Positions 16,785 to 25,140 of a stretch of 64,000 bases of DNA are shown here, in pieces (within the stretch, counting starts at the first letter, position 1; each line of letters opens with the position of its first letter). The DNA comes from Streptomyces aurantiogriseus. GTDB taxonomy: Bacteria; Actinomycetota; Actinomycetes; Streptomycetales; Streptomycetaceae. The stretch spans positions 124,001 through 188,000 of the forward strand of contig NZ_BMSX01000021.1 in NCBI RefSeq assembly GCF_014649375.1, written 5' to 3'. The notes beneath the pieces were generated by a model. It saw nothing but the letters and a program-made list of their open reading frames with translations. It was not told where the DNA came from and searched no databases. A program made the translations under genes and the position numbers.

Positions 16785-16936
16785 CTCATCCAGAGGGGCA
16801 GAGGGACACGGCCCGATGAAGCCCCGGCAACCCTCCAGCCGGTCTCGTAGCGATCAGTGACGATCGCTCGCGAGGCTCCCGGCTAGGGAAGGTGCCAAAT
16901 CCGTCTCACGGCGAGATGCGTCGTGAGGAAGATGAG
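16785..16936 (+). ncRNA. SAM riboswitch (S-box, SAM-I/IV clan) leader
   Basis: The conserved SAM core is present: GAGGGACACGGCCCGATGAA, then GCCCCGGCAACC, and later AAGGTGCCAAATCC. The closing helix P1 is CTCATC (16785-16790) with GATGAG (16931-16936). P1 runs straight into the AGGAGAAAGGG ribosome-binding region, so SAM binding would favour P1 and plausibly block translation of the next gene. I cannot separate SAM-I from SAM-IV without a covariance search. Confidence 0.9.
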
Positions 16937-16956
16937 GAGAAAGGGCCTCGCCTCAC

Positions 16957-18237
16957 ATGGCTGCGCAGACAGTTGCACCCACCACCAACTCCGTCGATCT
17001 CGGTCCCGCCGCCGCGCTGAGCTGCCGCGAATGCGGCCACCGCGTGCCCCTCGGCCCGCTCTTCGCCTGCGAGGAGTGTTTCGGCCCGCTCGAGATCGCG
17101 TACGACTTCTCCTCCTACGAAACGGAGGAGCTCCGCAAGCGCATCGAGGCGGGCCCCGCGAACATCTGGCGCTACGCGCCCCTCCTCCCCGTCCCGGCCG
17201 ACGTGGCGGACAAGCCCAACATCAACCCCGGCTGGACCAAGCTCGTCAAGGCCGGCAACCTCGCGCGCGAACTGGGCGTGACCGGCGGGCTGTACGTGAA
17301 GGACGACTCGGGCAACCCGACGCACTCCTTCAAGGACCGGGTCGTCGCCCAGGCACTGGAGGCCGCCCGCGCCTTCGGGTTCACCACCCTGTCCTGCTCC
17401 TCCACCGGCAACCTCGCCGGTGCCGTCGGCGCCGCCGCCGCCCGCGCCGGCTTCCGCTCCTGCGTGTTCATCCCGCACGACCTGGAGCAGGGCAAGGTCG
17501 TCATGGCCGCGATCTACGGCGGCGAACTCGTCGGCATCGAGGGCAACTACGACGACGTCAACCGCTTCTGCTCCGAACTCATCGGCGACCCGGCCGGCGA
17601 GGGCTGGGGCTTCGTCAACGTCAACCTGCGGCCGTACTACGCCGAGGGTTCCAAGACGCTGGCGTACGAGATCTGCGAGCAGCTCGGCTGGCAGCTGCCC
17701 GACCAGATCGTCGTGCCCATCGCCTCCGGCTCGCAGCTCACCAAGATCGACAAGGGTCTGCAGGAGCTGATCAAGCTCGGGCTCGTCGAGGACAAGCCGT
17801 ACAAGATCTTCGGTGCGCAGGCCGAGGGGTGCTCGCCGGTGTCCGTCGCCTTCAAGGCCGGCCACGACGTCGTCCGCCCGCAGAAGCCGAACACCATCGC
17901 CAAGTCCCTGGCCATCGGCAACCCGGCGGACGGGCCGTACGTCCTGGACATCGCGCGCCGTACCGGCGGCGCGGTGGAGGACGTGACCGACGAGCAGGTG
18001 GTCGACGCGATTCGGCTGCTCGCCCGGACCGAGGGGATCTTCGCGGAGACCGCCGGTGGTGTGACCGTCGGCGTGACGAAGAAGCTGATCGAGAACGGTG
18101 TTCTCGACCCGACGCTGACGACGGTGGTGCTGAACACCGGTGATGGTCTCAAGACGCTGGACGCGGTGGCCGGTACCGGGCTGACCGCGACCATCCGTCC
18201 CAACCTGGAGTCGTTCCGCGAGGCTGGTCTCGCGTAA
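16957..18237 (+). CDS. metM: Threonine-synthase-like PLP enzyme, probably O-phosphohomoserine-dependent homocysteine synthase MetM
   Basis: A 426-residue fold-type II PLP enzyme that automated annotation would call ThrC. An N-terminal zinc-ribbon-like motif has Cys23, Cys26, Cys38 and Cys41. The PLP lysine is Lys126 in NPTHSFKDRV, and the glycine loop is SSTGNLAGAVG. Two neighbours argue against plain threonine synthesis: a SAM riboswitch directly upstream, which normally controls methionine genes, and a CysO-like sulfur carrier directly downstream. I recall a Streptomyces report naming such a pair MetM/MetO, in which O-phosphohomoserine is converted to homocysteine using MetO thiocarboxylate. 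The homology and context are seen; the reaction is inferred from that report. Threonine synthase remains the alternative. Confidence 0.82.
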   Translation: MAAQTVAPTTNSVDLGPAAALSCRECGHRVPLGPLFACEECFGPLEIAYDFSSYETEELRKRIEAGPANIWRYAPLLPVPADVADKPNINPGWTKLVKAGNLARELGVTGGLYVKDDSGNPTHSFKDRVVAQALEAARAFGFTTLSCSSTGNLAGAVGAAAARAGFRSCVFIPHDLEQGKVVMAAIYGGELVGIEGNYDDVNRFCSELIGDPAGEGWGFVNVNLRPYYAEGSKTLAYEICEQLGWQLPDQIVVPIASGSQLTKIDKGLQELIKLGLVEDKPYKIFGAQAEGCSPVSVAFKAGHDVVRPQKPNTIAKSLAIGNPADGPYVLDIARRTGGAVEDVTDEQVVDAIRLLARTEGIFAETAGGVTVGVTKKLIENGVLDPTLTTVVLNTGDGLKTLDAVAGTGLTATIRPNLESFREAGLA

Positions 18238-18264
18238 GCAGCTGTTCTCGTCCGCGGGGCCGGT

Positions 18265-18322
18265 GGGGGGCCGGTCGCGCCCCCGCGGCGGAGCCGCAAT
18301 TTGTTACAGCCCCGCGCCCCTC
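18265..18322 (-). repeat. Dispersed intergenic repeat, family B, copy 1
   Basis: On the minus strand GAGGGGCGCGGGGCTGTA is followed by TGCGGCTCCGCCGCGG. It is shared with 30289-30342 in the other orientation. It sits between metM and metO. Confidence 0.65.
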
Positions 18323-18351
18323 GGGGGCGCTGTACTGACCGGAGGTCCCAC

Positions 18352-18627
18352 GTGAGCGTCACCGTCCGCATCCCCACCATCCTGCGTACCTACACCGGCG
18401 GTCAGGCCGAGGTCTCCGCCGAGGGCGCCACCCTCGGCGAGGTCATCGCCGACCTGGAGAAGAACCACACCGGTATCGCCGCGCGTGTTCTCGACGACCA
18501 GGGCAAGCTGCGCCGGTTCGTCAACGTGTACGTGAACGACGACGACGTCCGGTTCGAGCAGGGGCTGGAGACGGCGACCCCGGAAGGCGCCGGGGTGTCG
18601 ATCATTCCGGCGGTCGCGGGCGGCTGA
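18352..18627 (+). CDS. metO: CysO/MoaD-like sulfur-carrier protein (MetO)
   Basis: A 91-residue beta-grasp ubiquitin-like protein ending in the di-glycine IIPAVAGG needed for adenylation and thiocarboxylation. It is much closer to mycobacterial CysO (VTVRIPTILR, FVNVYVNDDDVRF) than to MoaD or ThiS. No CysM or Mec+ gene is adjacent, unlike the mycobacterial cysO locus. Following metM and a SAM riboswitch, it probably supplies sulfur for homocysteine. The activating enzyme and sulfur source must be encoded elsewhere. GTG 18352 is set by GGAGG at 18341-18345. Confidence 0.88.
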   Translation: MSVTVRIPTILRTYTGGQAEVSAEGATLGEVIADLEKNHTGIAARVLDDQGKLRRFVNVYVNDDDVRFEQGLETATPEGAGVSIIPAVAGG

Positions 18628-18688
18628 TCCGGATTCAGTACCCGCCAGTAGTAACCGTCGGTAACATTGATTACCGAGAGTTCATCGA

Positions 18689-18725
18689 ATTGCCCCCTCC
18701 GTGAGAGAAGTGGAGGGGGCAATTC
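18689..18725 (+). terminator. Intrinsic terminator after metO
   Basis: A perfect 13-bp inverted repeat (AATTGCCCCCTCC / GGAGGGGGCAATT) with an 11-nt loop lies about 60 bp after the metO stop. It separates the metM-metO unit from the cold-shock gene. Confidence 0.85.
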
Positions 18726-19079
18726 AGTGTGGTTGAGCGCGGTACAGTTGGGGAACGCGCCGCCATTCGCATGCCGGAGGCCCTGGAATTCCGGCTTCAC
18801 ATGCGATGAGAAGTAGCCAAAGTGTGTAGGTGTTTTGCGCCTTATGTTCCCTTTATGGGGCCCGACTTGCCCTGAATTCGGGGGAATTCTCACCATATTC
18901 CGGACCGTCGACGTCCAGAATTCTCGTCCGATTGACCTGTTGCAGACGGCAGTTGGACAGATACATTCAGCCGCGGTCGACGCGTTCCGGCGCACGCCCC
19001 CAACCAACTGGGGGGTGAGGTCTGACCCGGGTCCGCGAAGTGTGGATCTGTGCAAGGGCCAGTAATAGGGGAGTTAGGC
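18726..19079 (+). other. Long, A+T-richer leader of the cold-shock gene
   Basis: 354 bp with no supportable gene, markedly richer in A+T than the rest of the window (for example around 18830-18960), including TGAATTCGGGGGAATTC at about 18872-18888. The region ends in GGGGAG before the ATG. It probably holds the promoter and a long structured 5' UTR. Confidence 0.5.
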
Positions 19080-19283
19080 ATGGCTCAGGGCACCGTCAAG
19101 TGGTTCAACGCGGAGAAGGGGTACGGCTTCATCGCGGTCGACGGTGGTGCGGACGTCTTCGTCCACTACAGCGCGATTCAGATGGACGGCTACCGCACCC
19201 TGGAAGAGGGCCAGCGGGTCGAGTTCGAGATCTCGCAGGGTCAGAAGGGCCCGCAGGCCGACATGGTTCGCGTCACCGCCTGA
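19080..19283 (+). CDS. Cold-shock domain protein, CspA family
   Basis: A 67-residue single cold-shock domain: GTVKWFNAEKGYGFI carries RNP1 and VFVHYSAI carries RNP2. It binds single-stranded RNA/DNA as a chaperone and is cytoplasmic. Streptomyces has several paralogues; another, longer one is at 44230. GGGGAG about 6 nt upstream supports the start. It is monocistronic between two hairpins. Confidence 0.96.
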   Translation: MAQGTVKWFNAEKGYGFIAVDGGADVFVHYSAIQMDGYRTLEEGQRVEFEISQGQKGPQADMVRVTA

Positions 19284-19295
19284 ACATTTTTCAGC

Positions 19296-19330
19296 GAAGG
19301 GCCCGCATCCCGACGGGGTGCGGGCCCTTC
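19296..19330 (+). terminator. Intrinsic terminator after the cold-shock gene
   Basis: GAAGGGCCCGCA (19296-19307) pairs perfectly with TGCGGGCCCTTC (19319-19330), starting 13 bp after the stop codon. Confidence 0.88.
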
Positions 19331-19414
19331 GTGCTGCCCGGGCACCGCGCGCCGGTGTTCGCGGGCGGCTGACCCTGCCCCCGCGTCCCCCGAGGCGCTT
19401 GCTCCCACCCGCCG

Positions 19415-19506
19415 CCCGACCACCGCCCCTCACGGAGCCCGCTGCGCGGGCGAGCAGGGAACTGTCACCCGACCACCACTCCTCATCGAGCCTGCTTCGC
19501 AGGCGC
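19415..19506 (+). repeat. Imperfect direct repeat upstream of groEL2
   Basis: Two units of about 39 bp, 53 bp apart (19415-19453 and 19468-19506), share CCCGACCACC, then CGAGCC-type sequence, ending in small G+C hairpins GCCCGCTGCGCGGGC and GCCTGCTTCGCAGGC. The function is unknown. Apart from these units, the two CIRCE elements and the terminator, the 414-bp gap 19284-19697 holds only the groEL2 5' UTR. Confidence 0.6.
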
Positions 19507-19508
19507 AC

Positions 19509-19535
19509 CTTGCACTCGGGCATGCCGAGTGCTAA
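19509..19535. promoter_or_regulatory. CIRCE element 1 (HrcA operator)
   Basis: CTTGCACTC, nine bases, GAGTGCTAA. The right arm is perfect and the left arm matches the TTAGCACTC consensus at 7 of 9. Confidence 0.85.
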
Positions 19536-19544
19536 TCATTGGCG

Positions 19545-19571
19545 TTAGCACTCTGAAGGTGAGAGTGACAA
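19545..19571. promoter_or_regulatory. CIRCE element 2 (HrcA operator)
   Basis: TTAGCACTC, nine bases, GAGTGACAA. The left arm is perfect and the right arm matches 7 of 9. It lies 9 bp after element 1, so the two share one face-to-face arrangement. Confidence 0.75.
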
Positions 19572-19697
19572 CGAAGGACCGGGTCGGTGAGGCTCGCAGG
19601 CCGGGTGGGGCAAGGAACCACCGGTCGGGGAGCCGTCCGTCGCGGGCGCGGGCGCGGTCCGAAGGAATCACCCCCAGTCCTGGAGGGACCACTTCAC

Positions 19698-21320
19698 ATG
19701 GCCAAGATCATCGCGTTCGACGAGGAGGCGCGGCGCGGCCTCGAGCGCGGCATGAACCAGCTCGCGGACGCCGTGAAGGTGACGCTCGGCCCCAAGGGTC
19801 GCAACGTCGTCCTCGAGAAGAAGTGGGGCGCCCCCACGATCACCAACGATGGTGTCTCCATCGCCAAGGAGATCGAGCTCGAGGACCCGTACGAGAAGAT
19901 CGGCGCCGAGCTGGTCAAGGAAGTCGCCAAGAAGACGGACGACGTCGCCGGTGACGGTACGACCACCGCGACCGTTCTCGCCCAGGCCCTGGTCAAGGAG
20001 GGTCTGCGCAACGTCGCCGCCGGTGCCAACCCGATGGCCCTCAAGCGCGGTATCGAGAAGGCCGTCGAGGCCGTCTCCGCCGCCCTGCTCGAGCAGGCGA
20101 AGGACGTCGAGACCAAGGAGCAGATCGCTTCCACGGCCTCCATCTCCGCCGCCGACACCCAGATCGGCGAGCTCATCGCCGAGGCGATGGACAAGGTCGG
20201 CAAGGAAGGCGTCATCACCGTCGAGGAGTCCCAGACCTTCGGTCTGGAACTGGAGCTCACCGAGGGTATGCGCTTCGACAAGGGCTACATCTCGGCGTAC
20301 TTCGCCACCGACATGGAGCGTATGGAGGCCGTCCTCGACGACCCGTACATCCTGATCGCGAACTCCAAGATCGCGAACGTGAAGGACCTGCTCCCGCTCC
20401 TGGAGAAGGTCATGCAGTCGGGCAAGCCGCTGCTGATCATCGCCGAGGACGTCGAGGGCGAGGCCCTGTCGACCCTGGTCGTCAACAAGATCCGCGGCAC
20501 TTTCAAGTCCGTCGCGGTCAAGGCCCCGGGCTTCGGCGACCGCCGCAAGGCGATGCTGAACGACATCGCCATCCTCACCGGCGGCGAGGTCATCTCCGAG
20601 GAGGTCGGTCTCAAGCTCGAGAACACGACCCTCGACCTGCTGGGCAAGGCCCGCAAGGTCGTCATCACCAAGGACGAGACCACCATCGTCGACGGTGCCG
20701 GCTCCTCCGAGCAGGTCGCGGGCCGCGTGAACCAGATCCGCGCCGAGATCGAGAACAGCGACTCCGACTACGACCGCGAGAAGCTCCAGGAGCGCCTGGC
20801 CAAGCTCGCGGGCGGCGTGGCCGTCATCAAGGCCGGTGCCGCCACCGAGGTCGAGCTCAAGGAGCGCAAGCACCGCATCGAGGACGCCGTCCGCAACGCG
20901 AAGGCGGCCGTCGAGGAGGGCATCGTCGCCGGTGGTGGCGTGGCCCTGCTCCAGGCCTCCCAGGTCTTCGAGAAGCTGGAGCTCGAGGGCGACGAGGCCA
21001 CCGGTGCCGCCGCCGTCAAGCTGGCGCTCGAGGCCCCGCTGAAGCAGATCGCCGTCAACGCCGGCCTCGAGGGCGGCGTCGTGGTGGAGAAGGTGCGCAA
21101 CCTGACCCCGGGTCACGGCCTGAACGCCGCGACCGGCGAGTACGTCGACCTGGTCGCCGAGGGCATCATCGACCCGGCCAAGGTGACGCGCTCCGCGCTG
21201 CAGAACGCCGCGTCGATCGCCGCGCTGTTCCTCACCACCGAGGCCGTCATCGCCGACAAGCCGGAGAAGGCCGCGGCCCCGGCCGGCGGCGGCATGCCGG
21301 GCGGTGACATGGACTTCTGA
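19698..21320 (+). CDS. groEL2: Chaperonin GroEL2 (60 kDa, orphan copy)
   Basis: A 540-residue group I chaperonin with GroEL hallmarks: VTLGPKGRNVVLEKKWGAP, NDGVSIAKEIELEDPYE, the ATP site AGDGTTTATVLAQ, and the C-terminal repeat GGGMPGGDMDF. No groES lies next to it, which fits the Streptomyces groEL2 locus as opposed to groES-groEL1. It forms tetradecamers that fold proteins with GroES supplied in trans. Two CIRCE elements upstream predict HrcA repression with heat induction. GGAGGG about 11 nt before ATG 19698 sets the start. Confidence 0.97.
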   Translation: MAKIIAFDEEARRGLERGMNQLADAVKVTLGPKGRNVVLEKKWGAPTITNDGVSIAKEIELEDPYEKIGAELVKEVAKKTDDVAGDGTTTATVLAQALVKEGLRNVAAGANPMALKRGIEKAVEAVSAALLEQAKDVETKEQIASTASISAADTQIGELIAEAMDKVGKEGVITVEESQTFGLELELTEGMRFDKGYISAYFATDMERMEAVLDDPYILIANSKIANVKDLLPLLEKVMQSGKPLLIIAEDVEGEALSTLVVNKIRGTFKSVAVKAPGFGDRRKAMLNDIAILTGGEVISEEVGLKLENTTLDLLGKARKVVITKDETTIVDGAGSSEQVAGRVNQIRAEIENSDSDYDREKLQERLAKLAGGVAVIKAGAATEVELKERKHRIEDAVRNAKAAVEEGIVAGGGVALLQASQVFEKLELEGDEATGAAAVKLALEAPLKQIAVNAGLEGGVVVEKVRNLTPGHGLNAATGEYVDLVAEGIIDPAKVTRSALQNAASIAALFLTTEAVIADKPEKAAAPAGGGMPGGDMDF

Positions 21321-21360
21321 TCCTTCGAGACCTTCGAGGATCGGTTCCGTCCGTTCGTAC

Positions 21361-21402
21361 CGAGGGCGGCACTCCCTGTTCCCACAGGGGGTGCCGCCCT
21401 CG
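21361..21402 (+). terminator. Intrinsic terminator after groEL2
   Basis: CGAGGGCGGCAC at 21361-21372 pairs perfectly with GTGCCGCCCTCG at 21391-21402, 40 bp after the stop. Confidence 0.85.
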
Positions 21403-21578
21403 GGCGTTCGCCCGGCGGACCGTTCGCCCGGCGGACGGGGCCCATACGCAGCAACCGGCCGCCACAAAAGGGCGAAACGTAACAAAGAGTCATATTGGCG
21501 CATGAACGATGAGGTCATCCTCGCTGGAGCAGTAACCGCGCACAGCGGTACGGGCCCGCCCGAGGAAGGCTCTTCAGC

Positions 21579-22787
21579 ATGCGAAAAATCTTCACGACCC
21601 GGCGCCGAGCCGTCGCAGCCGTCGCCGCGGTCGTCGCGGCCGCCGCCATGGGAAGCGGCGCCGTCCTGCCCGCCGAAGCGGCCCCGGCCGCCGGAAAGGT
21701 CCTGAACGAGAACTCCCCCTACGGCATCGACAACAGTTACCTCGTCACGCTGAAGTCGTCCGCCGGATTCAGAGCGGCCTCACAGGAAGGCCGGCAACTC
21801 GCGGCCAAGTACGGCGCCACCGTGGCGGCGACCTACCACACCGCGATGAACGGCTACGCCGTCCACGTCAGCGCCGCCGGGGCGCGGAGTTTCGCGGCGG
21901 ATCCCGCCGTCGCGTTCGTCGAGAAGGACCAGAGGGTCACCCTCGACGCGACCCAGACCAACCCCCCTTGGGGACTGGACCGGATCGACCAGGCGACGCT
22001 TCCGCTCAGCAGGACGTACACCTACCCGAACACGGCCGGCAACGGCGCCACGGTGTACGTCATCGACACCGGTGTGCGCATCACCCACCAGCAGATCGCC
22101 GGGCGCGCCGCGTACGGGTACGACGCGATCGACGGGGACACCATCGCCGCCGACGGCAACGGACACGGCACGCATGTCGCCACCACGGTCGCGGGCACCA
22201 CGTACGGTGTGGCGAAGGCCGCCAGGATCATGGCGGTACGCGTTCTCGACAACGAGGGTTCCGGCACGACCTCGGGCGTCATCGCGGGCGTGGACTGGGT
22301 CACCGCCCAGAGCGCCCGTCCCGCGGTCGCCAACATGTCACTCGGCGGTGGCGCCAGCATCGCGCTGGACACCGCGGTGAGGAACTCCATCGCCTCCGGC
22401 GTCACCTACGCCGTCGCCGCCGGCAACTCGAACGCGAACGCCGGCTCTTCCTCGCCCGCCCGCGTGAGCGCCGCGCTCACCGTCGGTGCCGGCACCAGTG
22501 CCGACTACCGGGCCGGCTACTCCAACTACGGCTCTGTCCTGGACCTGTTCGCCCCCGGCTCCTCCATCCCCGGCGGCTGGCACACCGGTGACACCGCCAC
22601 AGCCACCCTTTCCGGCACCTCGATGGCCACCCCCCATGTTGCGGGAGCCGCGGCCGTCTACCTCACGTCCCACCCCACCGCGAGCCCGGCGGCCGTGCAC
22701 AGTGCCCTCGTCAACGGCGCGACGTCCGGAGTGCTGCGCAACATCGGTACCGGCTCGCCCAACAGGCTGCTGAGGCTCGTTCCCTAG
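21579..22787 (+). CDS. Secreted subtilisin-like serine protease (S8, I9 propeptide)
   Basis: A 402-residue preproprotein: twin-arginine-like basic start (MRKIFTTRRRAVAAVAAVVA), signal peptide to about residue 35, inhibitor I9-like propeptide to about 118, then the S8 domain. The catalytic triad is Asp163 (VIDTG), His196 (GHGTH) and Ser348 (GTSMATPH), with the oxyanion Asn in AAGNSNANAG. It is of the proteinase K/aqualysin type, extracellular, self-processed and probably nutritional or developmental. It is monocistronic. Confidence 0.94.
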   Translation: MRKIFTTRRRAVAAVAAVVAAAAMGSGAVLPAEAAPAAGKVLNENSPYGIDNSYLVTLKSSAGFRAASQEGRQLAAKYGATVAATYHTAMNGYAVHVSAAGARSFAADPAVAFVEKDQRVTLDATQTNPPWGLDRIDQATLPLSRTYTYPNTAGNGATVYVIDTGVRITHQQIAGRAAYGYDAIDGDTIAADGNGHGTHVATTVAGTTYGVAKAARIMAVRVLDNEGSGTTSGVIAGVDWVTAQSARPAVANMSLGGGASIALDTAVRNSIASGVTYAVAAGNSNANAGSSSPARVSAALTVGAGTSADYRAGYSNYGSVLDLFAPGSSIPGGWHTGDTATATLSGTSMATPHVAGAAAVYLTSHPTASPAAVHSALVNGATSGVLRNIGTGSPNRLLRLVP

Positions 22788-22992
22788 CCGCACCACGCGG
22801 ACCGGCCGGTGACCCTCGAGGCCCGTGCCGTGTCCGGTGTCACAGGGGCCCGCGGCAGAAGGGCGGAATGGCGGGGACGGCTGGGTGGTTGATGTTCACG
22901 GGCGGTCGATGCGTATGCACATACCGCTCGGAACGCCGACCGCCCGATGCCGACCGCTCGATGTCCGACGACCTCTCCGAGGAGCCTCTGAC

Positions 22993-24117
22993 GTGACTGC
23001 CACCCCCGCCGTCTCCCGTGCCGCCGAGATTCTCTCCCGGCCCGTCTCGATCAACGGCCTGACCGTTCCCAACCGCATCGCGATGGCGCCCATGACGCGC
23101 ATGTTCTCGCCGGGCGGCGTCCCCGGCGAGAACGTGGTGTCGTACTACGCCCGCCGCGCCGCCGCGGGTGTCGGTCTGATCGTCACCGAGGGGACGTACG
23201 TCGGGCACGAGTCGGCCGGGCAGAGCGACCGGGTGCCGCGGTTCCACGGCGAGGAGCAGCTGGCGGGGTGGGCGAAGGTCGCCGAGGCCGTGCACGCGGC
23301 GGGCGGAACGATCATGCCCCAGCTGTGGCACATCGGGATGGTGCGGAAGCAGGGCGAGCCGCCCTTCACGGACGCTCCCGCCGTCGGCCCCTCCGGCATC
23401 CGTGTCGACGGAACGGAGGGCACCGGCAAGGCGATGACCCAGCGCGACATGGACGACGTCATCGGCGCGTTCGCCGAGGCCGCCGCGGCCGCCGAGCGCA
23501 TCGGCTTCGACGGCGTGGAGATCCACGGCGCCCACGGCTACCTCATCGACCAGTTCCTGTGGGCGGGCACCAACCGCCGCACGGACGCCTACGGCGGCGA
23601 CCCGGTGGCCCGTACGAAGTTCGCGGCGGAGATCGTCGCGGCCGTACGGCAGACCGTCTCGCCCGAGTTCCCGATCCTCTTCCGCTACTCGCAGTGGAAG
23701 CAGGAGGCCTACGACGCGCGTCTCGCCGAGACCCCGGAGGAGCTGGAGGCCATCCTCAGCCCGCTCGCCGCGGCCGGCGTCGACGCCTTCCACGCCTCCA
23801 CCCGCCGCTACTGGCTCCCGGAGTTCGACGACTCCGACCTCAACCTCGCGGGCTGGACGAAGAAGCTCACCGGCAAGCCCGCCATCACCGTCGGCTCGGT
23901 CGGTCTCGACGGCGACTTCATCAAGGGCTTCCAGGGCGAGAGCTCCCCGGTCAAGGGCATCGACGATCTCCTCGACAGCCTGGAGCGCGACGAGTTCGAC
24001 CTGGTGGCCGTGGGCCGCGCCCTCCTCCAGGACCCGGAGTGGGCGGCGAAGGTCCTCGCCGACCGCTTCGACGAGCTGAAGCCGTACGACGCGTCGGCGC
24101 TGCAGACGCTGAGCTGA
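22993..24117 (+). CDS. Old-yellow-enzyme family NADH:flavin oxidoreductase
   Basis: A 374-residue TIM-barrel FMN enzyme. Markers are NRIAMAPMTRMFSPGG (FMN phosphate region), MPQLWHIG, the substrate-binding HGAHGYLIDQFL, and VAVGRALLQDPEWAAKV at the C-terminus. OYEs reduce activated C=C bonds with NAD(P)H; the physiological substrate is unknown. GTG 22993 follows GAGGAGCC and gives the usual length. A 5' in-frame extension to 22825 has no family similarity and was dropped. Confidence 0.92.
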   Translation: MTATPAVSRAAEILSRPVSINGLTVPNRIAMAPMTRMFSPGGVPGENVVSYYARRAAAGVGLIVTEGTYVGHESAGQSDRVPRFHGEEQLAGWAKVAEAVHAAGGTIMPQLWHIGMVRKQGEPPFTDAPAVGPSGIRVDGTEGTGKAMTQRDMDDVIGAFAEAAAAAERIGFDGVEIHGAHGYLIDQFLWAGTNRRTDAYGGDPVARTKFAAEIVAAVRQTVSPEFPILFRYSQWKQEAYDARLAETPEELEAILSPLAAAGVDAFHASTRRYWLPEFDDSDLNLAGWTKKLTGKPAITVGSVGLDGDFIKGFQGESSPVKGIDDLLDSLERDEFDLVAVGRALLQDPEWAAKVLADRFDELKPYDASALQTLS

Positions 24118-24170
24118 GGCACCGGAAAAACACCGGGGCTGATCCCCAACCCGTGGGTAGTGTCCGGGAG

Positions 24171-25037
24171 ATGAGAATCCTCCATCTCTCGGACACCCAC
24201 CTCGAGCGGACCGACGCCCCGGGTGCCCGCGGCGTCAACGCGACCGACTCCCTGCGCCTGATGCTCGCCGAGCTCCGCCACCAGCGGGACGTCGACGCGA
24301 TCGTCGTCACCGGCGACCTCGCCGACGACGGGGCGGTCGAGGCGTACACGGCCGTACGCGACCTCGTCGGCGCGTTCGCCCGCTCGCTCGGCGCGCCGGT
24401 CTTCTACACCACCGGCAACCACGACGAACGCGGCGCCTTCGGGAAGGTGCTGGGCAGCGGGCATCTGGCGGCCGACGGCACGGATCGGGCGCAGGCGGCC
24501 GGCGGTGAGTGCGCCGCCGTGAGCACCGTCGGCGGCTGGCGTTTCGTGACGCTGGACTCGCTGGTCCCGGGGAAGATCTACGGCCGGCTGAGCGCGGCCC
24601 AACTGGACTGGCTGCGGGGCGAGTTGAGCACTCCGGCGGAACACGGCACCGTCCTCGCCCTCCACCACCCCCCGATCGGCCTCGACATCTCGGCGACCCA
24701 GCCGGTCTTCGGGCTGCGCAACCCCGGTGAGCTGGCGGCGGCGATCCGGGGGAGTGACGTACGGGTCCTCCTGGCCGGGCACTACCACCTCCAGCTCTTC
24801 GGAATGCTGGAGTCGGTGCCGGTGTGGGTCACGCCCGGTGTCGTCAACCGCATCGACCTGACGACGGCGCCGGGGACCGAGCGGGCCGTGCGCGGGGCGT
24901 CGGCCTCCCTGGTGGAACTGGGCGGGCCGGCGAGCCCGGTGTTCCACACCTTCCACGCGCGCGATCCGCGGGCGCACGAGACGGTGTACGAGGTGGACGA
25001 GGCGCGGATGCGGGAGCTCATCGCGCGGGAGGGCTAA
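24171..25037 (+). CDS. Calcineurin-like metallophosphoesterase (3',5'-cAMP phosphodiesterase-like)
   Basis: A 288-residue protein with the ordered metallophosphoesterase motifs: LHLSDTHLE, VTGDLADDG, TTGNHDERG, ALHHPPIG and LAGHYHLQLFG. This layout is close to the CpdA/Icc class of cyclic-nucleotide phosphodiesterases, but the substrate is not proven. ATG 24171 starts directly on the first beta strand; the GGGAG before it is tightly spaced, so a start a few codons earlier is possible. It lies 53 bp after the OYE gene on the same strand. Confidence 0.9.
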   Translation: MRILHLSDTHLERTDAPGARGVNATDSLRLMLAELRHQRDVDAIVVTGDLADDGAVEAYTAVRDLVGAFARSLGAPVFYTTGNHDERGAFGKVLGSGHLAADGTDRAQAAGGECAAVSTVGGWRFVTLDSLVPGKIYGRLSAAQLDWLRGELSTPAEHGTVLALHHPPIGLDISATQPVFGLRNPGELAAAIRGSDVRVLLAGHYHLQLFGMLESVPVWVTPGVVNRIDLTTAPGTERAVRGASASLVELGGPASPVFHTFHARDPRAHETVYEVDEARMRELIAREG

Positions 25038-25111
25038 GGCCTGTCCGGCGGATCAGGCCCTGGGAGTCACGCCGTGTTGTGCCTGCTCAGGGCGGCCTTC
25101 CCATTTAGCTT

Positions 25112-25126
25112 GCTTAAGTCAATCAA
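25112..25126. promoter_or_regulatory. Upstream operator-like dyad of the MFS gene
   Basis: TGCTTAAGTCAATCA is an imperfect copy of the palindrome at 25141-25155, with centres 29 bp apart. The surroundings are unusually A+T-rich, so the promoter probably lies between the two. Confidence 0.55.
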
Positions 25127-25140
25127 TTAGGTCTAAGGTT

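Noticed and set aside
16957..18237. Plain threonine synthase call
   Set aside because: The SAM riboswitch and the following CysO-like carrier fit homocysteine synthesis better; kept as the alternative in the entry.
19527..19553. Reverse-order palindrome GAGTGCTAA-N9-TTAGCACTC read as one operator
   Set aside because: The accepted CIRCE order is TTAGCACTC-N9-GAGTGCTAA. The apparent palindrome is the junction of two adjacent CIRCE elements.
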